This document shows positions 32,129 through 36,714 of a stretch of DNA of 36,714 bases, in pieces (the first letter of the stretch is position 1; each line of letters begins with the position of its first letter). The stretch is from Actinomycetota bacterium. GTDB taxonomy: Bacteria; Actinomycetota; Acidimicrobiia; IMCC26256; JACPCJ01. Below the pieces are notes generated by a model. The model was given only the letters and a program-made list of their open reading frames with translations, ran no database searches and was not told the origin of the DNA. The position numbers and the translations under genes are program-made. The DNA lies in contig JACPCJ010000110.1 in NCBI GenBank assembly GCA_016179865.1, positions 1 to 36,714 on the forward strand, given 5' to 3'.

Positions 32129-32144
32129 CTGACACGCGTGTCAA
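32129..32144. promoter_or_regulatory. Palindromic operator, copy 6 (MaoC promoter)
   Basis: CTGACACGCGTGTCAA, with a fully symmetric ACGCGT core. On the minus strand it begins with TTGACA, a perfect -35, and CATGCT (32115-32120) is 18 bases downstream as a -10. It could also affect the divergent gene at 32210. Confidence 0.75.
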
Positions 32145-32209
32145 CTTGCGCGGCGACTGAACCGTGACCGTTCGGCACTGGTCTTTCACAACCTCGCTAC
32201 AGTCCGGGC

Positions 32210-32554
32210 GTGCCGGAACCCCGAGATCTCGTCACCCAGCTCGTCACTTTCCCGCTGCGCATGGCCGGCGAAGTGCTCCGGCTCCCCGAGTCCTTGAAGG
32301 CGCTGCGGATGCTCACCGAAGACCTCGCCGCCACCTCGCGAATCGTGCGCACGACCATTGGCGAGGTGGCGTCGACGCTGGAGCCACTCACCGGCGCCGT
32401 CGACCGCGTGGCCAACATCGACCGCGCCGTCGCCGACCTCCATGCCGTGTTCTTCTCGGTCCTGGAACGGGTTCCGGGCGGGAAGCGCGCCCTCAAGGGC
32501 ACGCCCCTCGACCGCGAACTCGAGGCCGATCCCTCCGAGCGCCTCGCGGACTGA
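32210..32554 (+). CDS. Small helical protein, function unknown
   Basis: 114 residues from GTG 32210. Almost entirely amphipathic helix: LVTQLVTFPLRMAGEVLRL, LKALRMLTEDLAATSRIV and LEPLTGAVDRVANIDRAVAD show heptad-like spacing of hydrophobic residues, suggesting a coiled coil or a surface-binding protein of phasin type. There is no signal peptide or membrane span. No family recognised. It is divergent from MaoC with the shared operator between them, so a lipid or granule association is possible but unproven. Confidence 0.65.
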   Translation: MPEPRDLVTQLVTFPLRMAGEVLRLPESLKALRMLTEDLAATSRIVRTTIGEVASTLEPLTGAVDRVANIDRAVADLHAVFFSVLERVPGGKRALKGTPLDRELEADPSERLAD

Positions 32555-32566
32555 CTCGCTTTTGCC

Positions 32567-33046
32567 CTATTGCGCCGCCACAGAGCGGCGTTCGGGGGCA
32601 GAAGCAACCGGAGCACCAGCGCTTGTGTCCGAAGATGCCGCATGGAGACGCGGCACAAGGACAAAAGCGAGGAAGGCACCGACGGCCATCACCGGGGGCA
32701 GGGTGGCCCACTGCCATCCGGTGGCCGAGCCGTCGCCCCAGTAGGGGTTCGTCACCGGGCTGTTGAACCAGGCGCCGTGGTACAGGACGAAGCCGATCGG
32801 GATCGCGAGCCCGAGGAGCCGGGCCAGCGACCGGGCCCAGTCCCGGCCGGCGGCGGCCGCGCCGGCGGCCACCCCAGTGGCCAGCAGGAAGCCAATCCCG
32901 CCAATGAACCCGGTCAGCCCGCCCTCCTCCGACGCTCCTTCCGGAGCCGGAGCCAGCCCGTGGAGGAACTGGAGCACGGTAAGCAGGGCGAGGGGCAGGG
33001 CGAGGCGCTTCACGGTTTCCGCAGATGTCGTTCGAGGATGGGTCAT
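32567..33046 (-). CDS. Small integral membrane protein, function unknown
   Basis: 159 residues, with about four hydrophobic segments: LALPLALLTVLQFLHGLA, GFIGGIGFLLATGVAAGAA, LLGLAIPIGFVLYHGAW and LPPVMAVGAFLAFVLVPRL. The C-terminus is a Ser/Ala-rich tail. No family recognised. It is convergent with the small helical gene at a 12-base gap and lies 27 bases downstream of the amine oxidase gene on the same strand, so it may be the last gene of that operon. Confidence 0.7.
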   Translation of the reverse strand: MTHPRTTSAETVKRLALPLALLTVLQFLHGLAPAPEGASEEGGLTGFIGGIGFLLATGVAAGAAAAGRDWARSLARLLGLAIPIGFVLYHGAWFNSPVTNPYWGDGSATGWQWATLPPVMAVGAFLAFVLVPRLHAASSDTSAGAPVASAPERRSVAAQ

Positions 33047-33073
33047 GCCGGCATTCTCGCGCCCCGACGCCCG

Positions 33074-34363
33074 CTACGGCCGGAGAGTTCTCCCCGTCAA
33101 CACGGCGCTCGCCTGCCGTGCCGCCCGCAGGCCACTGAGATACGCCGCCTCCACGGTGTCGGCCACGGGGCTCCACACCGTCGCCGACCCCGCCCACACC
33201 AGCGCCCCGGTGTCGGGGGCGGCGAGCGCCGCCCGCGCCCCGACGGCGCCGGGGGGCAGGAACGTGTAGCCGCCCAGGGAATTCGGGTCGGTGAGCCAGT
33301 CGACGAAGCGAGCGTCGCGCACCAGCCGGCGCGGGTGGGCCTTCGGGAACACCCGCTCGAGATCATCGAGGACGATGTCGGGCGCCTTGTCCGGCCCGGC
33401 CTCAGAGAGCGCCCGGGCCCGCGGCCCGGTGGCGTAGGCGATGAGGACGGGCGCGCCGGCGGTCCCGAACGACGTGGGCCAATAGAGCGTGACGGGTCCG
33501 TCGCCGCACACAAGCTGGGCCATGCGGCGAGGCCAGAAGCGATCGTCGAAGCGCAGCAGCACCTTCGCCACCGCCCCAGTCCGGATGCGGGCGATGGCAT
33601 CGAGCTTCGACGGCGGGAGCGGCGGATCAAACGCCACCGCGCCAGAAGCCAGGACGCCGTGCGGGAGGGTCGTCACCGCGGCGCGGGCCGAGAGGACCCG
33701 GCCGTCATCGGCCTCGACTTCGACGCCCTCGACGCTCCACGCCACCCGCGCCACTCGCCAGCCGAAGCGCACGTCGACCCCGGTCGCGACGTGTTGCGGC
33801 AGCAGGTCGTACCCGTCGAGGACACGGTGGTTGAGGCCCTCTTCCAGGTGGAGCACGCCGTCGGACACCAGGCCCCGCATTCCGACCTCGTCGGTGCCAC
33901 CGGGAAGATGGGCGGTGAGCGTGAGCTGGGCCAGCTCTTTGGCCCGGCCCCGGTAGCCCTTCTCCTCAATGAAGGCGGCGGCGCTCCGGTCCCCGCCCGT
34001 CAAGTGGTGGAGCGACCAGAGGATGTCGAAGCTCCGCCACACCCCGGGGTGGGTGAGGTGCAGCGGGAGCCAGCGGGTACGGCCGCCGAGGTGGAACCAG
34101 GAGTACCGGAGGTACGGCACGGGCTGGACCCGCAGGCCCGCTCGGCGCACGTCGGTCCACGTCGCCGCTCCCACGCCGTGCACGAACTCCGCCCCCGCCT
34201 CGATGGGGGCGTCGGCGAAGTCGCGGATGCTCCACACCCGCCCGCCGATGCGCTCACCCGCCTCCAGCACGGTGACGCCAGCGCCTCCGCTTGCCAGGGC
34301 GCGGGCGGCGCCGACACCGGCCATGCCGGCGCCGATGACGACGACGTCGGCCTGCTCGCTCAG
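33074..34363 (-). CDS. Flavin-containing amine oxidase (FAD)
   Basis: 429 residues. VVVIGAGMAGVGAARALASG (FAD-binding), LEAGERIGGRVWSI and the second FAD segment AGAEFVHG are diagnostic; TTLPHGVLASGAV and the C-terminal VWAGSATVWSPVADTVEAAYLSG complete the monoamine oxidase fold. It oxidises an amine or a ring substrate. No ATG, GTG or TTG lies in frame near the N-terminus. The best start is CTG 34363, which overlaps the SDR stop as CTGA and has GAGG five bases upstream. The substrate is unknown; polyamines, tyramine or a terpenoid ring are possible. Confidence 0.88.
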   Translation of the reverse strand: MSEQADVVVIGAGMAGVGAARALASGGAGVTVLEAGERIGGRVWSIRDFADAPIEAGAEFVHGVGAATWTDVRRAGLRVQPVPYLRYSWFHLGGRTRWLPLHLTHPGVWRSFDILWSLHHLTGGDRSAAAFIEEKGYRGRAKELAQLTLTAHLPGGTDEVGMRGLVSDGVLHLEEGLNHRVLDGYDLLPQHVATGVDVRFGWRVARVAWSVEGVEVEADDGRVLSARAAVTTLPHGVLASGAVAFDPPLPPSKLDAIARIRTGAVAKVLLRFDDRFWPRRMAQLVCGDGPVTLYWPTSFGTAGAPVLIAYATGPRARALSEAGPDKAPDIVLDDLERVFPKAHPRRLVRDARFVDWLTDPNSLGGYTFLPPGAVGARAALAAPDTGALVWAGSATVWSPVADTVEAAYLSGLRAARQASAVLTGRTLRP

Positions 34364-35163
34364 GACTGCCTCGAGCGCTTGGCTTCGCCTTGCTCCTCGA
34401 ACCGGATGAGGCCCCAGCGCAGCGCCCGGTTCACTCCCGGGAGGGCGAACATCACGGCGGGGGCGCCAAACTGCCGGGGCACCGTGAGGTGCGGGATCTC
34501 GCGGCGGATGGCCTTGACGATCGCCTTCGCCACCACCGACGGTGGGTACTTCTTCCCCTGGTACGACGACGGCGACTCGTCCCACTCCCAGATCTCGGTG
34601 TCGATCGGGCCCGGGGCGACCACCGAGGTGTGCACGCCGGTGCCGTGGAGGTCGACACCGATGCCGTGCGTCCACATCGAGAGCGCCGCCTTCGACGCCG
34701 CGTAGGCCGTCTCTTTGGGATTCGGGATGTAGCCGGCCACCGAGGTGACGCTGACGACGTGGCCCCGGCCGCGCTCGATCATGCCCGGCAGGGCGGCGAG
34801 CGTCGGGTACACGGAGCCGAAGAAGTTGACGGCCATGACCCGCTCCACGTCGTCCACGGTCATCTCGGCCGCCGACTTGTGGGAGCTGATCCCGGCGTTG
34901 TTGATGAGGATGTCGACCGAGCCCAGGCGCTCCTGTGCCTGAGCGATCACCTTCTCGCAGTCCTCGCGCCGAGCCACGTCGCCGACGGCGGCGAACGAGG
35001 AGGGCGCGTCCTTCCGGCACCTCTCGGCCACCGCCTCCAGCCGGTCCTCCCGGCGGGCCATGACGACCACGCTTGCCCCGGCGGCGGCGAGCGCCACCGC
35101 CGCCGCCTCGCCGATCCCCGAGGACGCCCCCGTGACAAGCGCCACCGATCCCTCGATCTTCAT
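34360..35163 (-). CDS. Short-chain dehydrogenase/reductase
   Basis: 267 residues. TGASSGIGEAAAVAL, NNAGISS, Ser in VTSVAGYIP and YAASK are intact. ARREDR after the second strand favours NADP(H). The C-terminus, rich in basic residues (EEQGEAKRSRQS), resembles membrane-associated SDRs that act on lipids. AGGAAG lies just before ATG 35163. Coupled to the amine oxidase by a 4-base overlap. A 20-base-pair hairpin separates it from the alpha/beta hydrolase gene upstream. Confidence 0.9.
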   Translation of the reverse strand: MKIEGSVALVTGASSGIGEAAAVALAAAGASVVVMARREDRLEAVAERCRKDAPSSFAAVGDVARREDCEKVIAQAQERLGSVDILINNAGISSHKSAAEMTVDDVERVMAVNFFGSVYPTLAALPGMIERGRGHVVSVTSVAGYIPNPKETAYAASKAALSMWTHGIGVDLHGTGVHTSVVAPGPIDTEIWEWDESPSSYQGKKYPPSVVAKAIVKAIRREIPHLTVPRQFGAPAVMFALPGVNRALRWGLIRFEEQGEAKRSRQS

Positions 35164-35186
35164 CGCTTCCTCCCCTCCGAGCCCCA

Positions 35187-35235
35187 GTTCTTGACGGCGA
35201 ATTCCGTGTATACGGCGGAATTCACCGTCAAGAAC
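35187..35235 (-). terminator. Long hairpin with EcoRI-site arms
   Basis: Arms 35187-35206 and 35216-35235, 20 bases each, with a nine-base loop. On the minus-strand transcript all 20 positions pair, one as G-U; on the plus strand the same position is a C-A mismatch, so the RNA made from the minus strand is favoured. It lies after the hydrolase stop and before the SDR start. No T-run follows, so a terminator or an attenuating leader is possible. Confidence 0.55.
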
Positions 35236-35254
35236 GAGGGCGTGCGCCTACGGC

Positions 35255-36367
35255 TCACGAGCGTTCGATCAGCCAGTCCCCGATGAGCGGGAACACCTCG
35301 GCCGGCGCCGGGCGACCCACGAGCAGGTCGTCGTGGCCGTAGTCGACCGAGAACCCCTCGCTCACGCCGACCCGCACGAAGGTGACGTCGCCGCCGCCCA
35401 ACGCCTTGGCCGTCGCCTCCACGGCGTCGGGCAGCCGCTGCAGGTCGGCGGCGGCGGCGAGGGCCAGCACCGGGAGGCGCACCTCGTCGAGCCGCTCCGA
35501 CCGCACCGTGGACCCGTCGAGGCTCCGCATGACCCCGTGCTCGACCCAGTCGCCGAACTGGTCGGCGAGCACCGTCGACTCGTCGGGGATGCCGTTGCGG
35601 AAGTAGCGGGAGACGGGCACGGCGTCGGTGTGGGCCATCCGGAAGCTGCTCTCGAGCTGGCGCGAGCCTGTGGCGGCGAGGATCGGCCCGGCCATCGACG
35701 CCCCGGCCCGGAACGGGATGCGGCCCTTCCGGCGCGCTCGGGGCGGCGCCGTCACCCCGGGCACCTTGGCCGACGGTGGCGTGACCACGGGCGCGCCAAG
35801 GGTCACGGCCCCGCGCACCCTCCCGGCCGTCCCCGAAATGGCGGCCGCGTAGACGGCCTGCCCACTCATCTCGAGCCCGATCCAGAACGCCTGCTCGGCC
35901 CCCGCCGCCTCGCAGGCCAACTCGACCGCGGCCGGGAGGTCGTGGTCCACGAAGTCGTCGAAGCTCCAGTGGAGCGAGCGATCGGGCCCCGCTACCCGCT
36001 CAAGGCCCTCCGGGCCGGGCCGCTCGGGCCGTGCTGAGGGCCAGCTGTCGCCCCGTCCCCGAAGGTCGACGGCATACACGTCGAATCCGGCGCCGGCGAG
36101 GAAACGCGCCAGCGACACGTCGGACGCCAGGTCGTAGATGAGGCTCGTCCCGGCGAAGCCGTGGCAACAGACCACCGGGAAGGGTCGGGCTGCGGCGCCG
36201 GGGGCGGGTCGGTAGCGGGCCACACCCAGACGCCAGCCGTCGGTCGTCTCGGCGACGAGGCGCTCGTCGGGTTCTCCCTGCCAGTCGAAGCGCCGGTACC
36301 AGCGGCGCACGCCGGTTACGGTTCCGAGGGCGCCGGCAGCAGCAATCCCCAGGCGGCGCGCCCTCAT
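35255..36367 (-). CDS. Alpha/beta hydrolase lacking the nucleophile serine
   Basis: 370 residues. Fold markers: VVCCHGFAGTSLIYDL, VYAVDLRGRGDSWPS, HWSFDDFVDHDLPAAVEL (lipase/PhaC-like) and the C-terminal His near 345 in VDYGHDDLLVGRPAP. At the nucleophile elbow, where relatives read GHSMGG, it reads GLEMSG, so Glu166 stands where Ser should be. The protein may have lost esterase activity, use Glu as in some epoxide-like chemistry, or bind a ligand only. A hydrophobic N-terminal stretch (LGIAAAGALGTVTGV) may anchor it. ATG 36367 overlaps the upstream SDR stop by four bases. Confidence 0.85.
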   Translation of the reverse strand: MRARRLGIAAAGALGTVTGVRRWYRRFDWQGEPDERLVAETTDGWRLGVARYRPAPGAAARPFPVVCCHGFAGTSLIYDLASDVSLARFLAGAGFDVYAVDLRGRGDSWPSARPERPGPEGLERVAGPDRSLHWSFDDFVDHDLPAAVELACEAAGAEQAFWIGLEMSGQAVYAAAISGTAGRVRGAVTLGAPVVTPPSAKVPGVTAPPRARRKGRIPFRAGASMAGPILAATGSRQLESSFRMAHTDAVPVSRYFRNGIPDESTVLADQFGDWVEHGVMRSLDGSTVRSERLDEVRLPVLALAAAADLQRLPDAVEATAKALGGGDVTFVRVGVSEGFSVDYGHDDLLVGRPAPAEVFPLIGDWLIERS

Positions 36368-36714
36368 CGCTTCCCCCGTTCTTCGGTCAGCTCCCGCCGG
36401 AAGGTGCTGCGCGTCCCAACCCGGTAGATCGGCGGCACGAGGTGGCGGGCCAGCGACGCCTGGCGGAGCCACCGGGGCACGTACGGCTCCAGCCGGTTCT
36501 TCTCGACGGCCGCCATGACCACGGCGGCGACGGCGTCGGCGGAAACGGGCTTCGGGGTCTTGCGCTCGTAGGCGTGCCCGCGAGCGTCGAAGAAGCCGGT
36601 CGCCACCGGGCCGGGATTGACCATCGACACGCCCACACCAAACGGCGCCAGCTCCACCGACAGCGCTTCGGTGAGCCCGACCTGGGCGAACTTGCTGGCC
36701 GAGTAGGCGGCTTC
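36364..36714 (-). CDS. Short-chain dehydrogenase/reductase, C-terminal fragment
   Basis: The final 116 codons of an SDR that runs off the right edge. It begins with EAAYSASKFAQVGLTEALS, containing the catalytic YSASK, and continues VSMVNPGPVATGFF, the strand that contacts the cofactor. The basic C-terminal stretch (RWLRQASLARHLVPP) again suggests membrane-associated lipid chemistry. It overlaps the hydrolase gene by four bases (ATGA), so both are in one transcript. Confidence 0.88.
   Translation of the reverse strand, partial: EAAYSASKFAQVGLTEALSVELAPFGVGVSMVNPGPVATGFFDARGHAYERKTPKPVSADAVAAVVMAAVEKNRLEPYVPRWLRQASLARHLVPPIYRVGTRSTFRRELTEERGKR

Noticed and set aside
32570-34705. Very long plus-strand open frame
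   Set aside because: It runs opposite three real genes including the FAD amine oxidase and shows low-complexity Arg/Gly/Pro content.
1-36714. CRISPR array, tRNA, rRNA, prophage or insertion sequence
   Set aside because: No regularly spaced repeats, cloverleaf, ribosomal sequence, transposase or integrase was seen.

Overview
The window is very GC-rich and densely coded, with GTG starts, many 4-base start/stop overlaps, several apparently leaderless promoters and two F420-type (LLM) oxidoreductases. With two cytochromes P450, two acyl-CoA dehydrogenases, several short-chain dehydrogenases (SDRs) and two AMP-forming acid ligases, it reads as chromosome of a high-GC actinobacterium that lives on lipids, steroids or terpenoids. 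An acidimicrobial lineage is my best guess, but no marker gene is present to prove it. I see no rRNA, tRNA, CRISPR, prophage or insertion sequence, and no gene-free stretch above 300 bases.

Layout. 1-4425: end of an SDR gene, a divergent TetR regulator, a tandem ferredoxin-like protein and an acid-CoA ligase, facing a second ligase across a hairpin. 4499-7103: amidohydrolase, SRPBCC protein, YczE-like membrane protein and a VapBC toxin-antitoxin pair. 7154-11093: zinc alcohol dehydrogenase, VOC protein, LLM oxidoreductase, a peroxiredoxin-like gene with an in-frame TGA at the active-site position followed by a SECIS-like hairpin (probable selenoprotein), and an SMP-30 lactonase. 11159-13681: second LLM enzyme, a Cys-containing unknown, a TfoX-N protein and a lipoprotein. 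13726-20352: a P450 divergent from a tightly coupled set of acyl-CoA dehydrogenase, phosphotriesterase-like hydrolase, second acyl-CoA dehydrogenase, phosphotransferase and SDR. 20312-22793: arsenate reductase and Ogt, divergent from a multidomain AlkA (alkylation repair). 22830-24578: secreted protein and Tat-exported phosphoesterase. 24697-29699 (minus): aldehyde dehydrogenase, crotonase, frameshifted thiolase-like gene, second P450. 29870-36714: secreted esterase, membrane proteins, MaoC hydratase, amine oxidase, SDRs and an alpha/beta hydrolase that has lost its nucleophile.

How it fits together. Six promoters carry the same 16-base palindrome (core TGAC-N6-GTCA): SDR/TetR, ligase/amidohydrolase, alcohol dehydrogenase, P450/acyl-CoA dehydrogenase, aldehyde dehydrogenase operon and MaoC. 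This points to one regulon for oxidation, CoA activation and beta-oxidation of a lipid-like substrate, probably under the TetR protein at 117-752. The substrate cannot be read from the sequence. The strongest single novelty is the putative selenocysteine peroxiredoxin; the second is the shared operator; the third is a long hairpin repeat found twice, each time between convergent genes.
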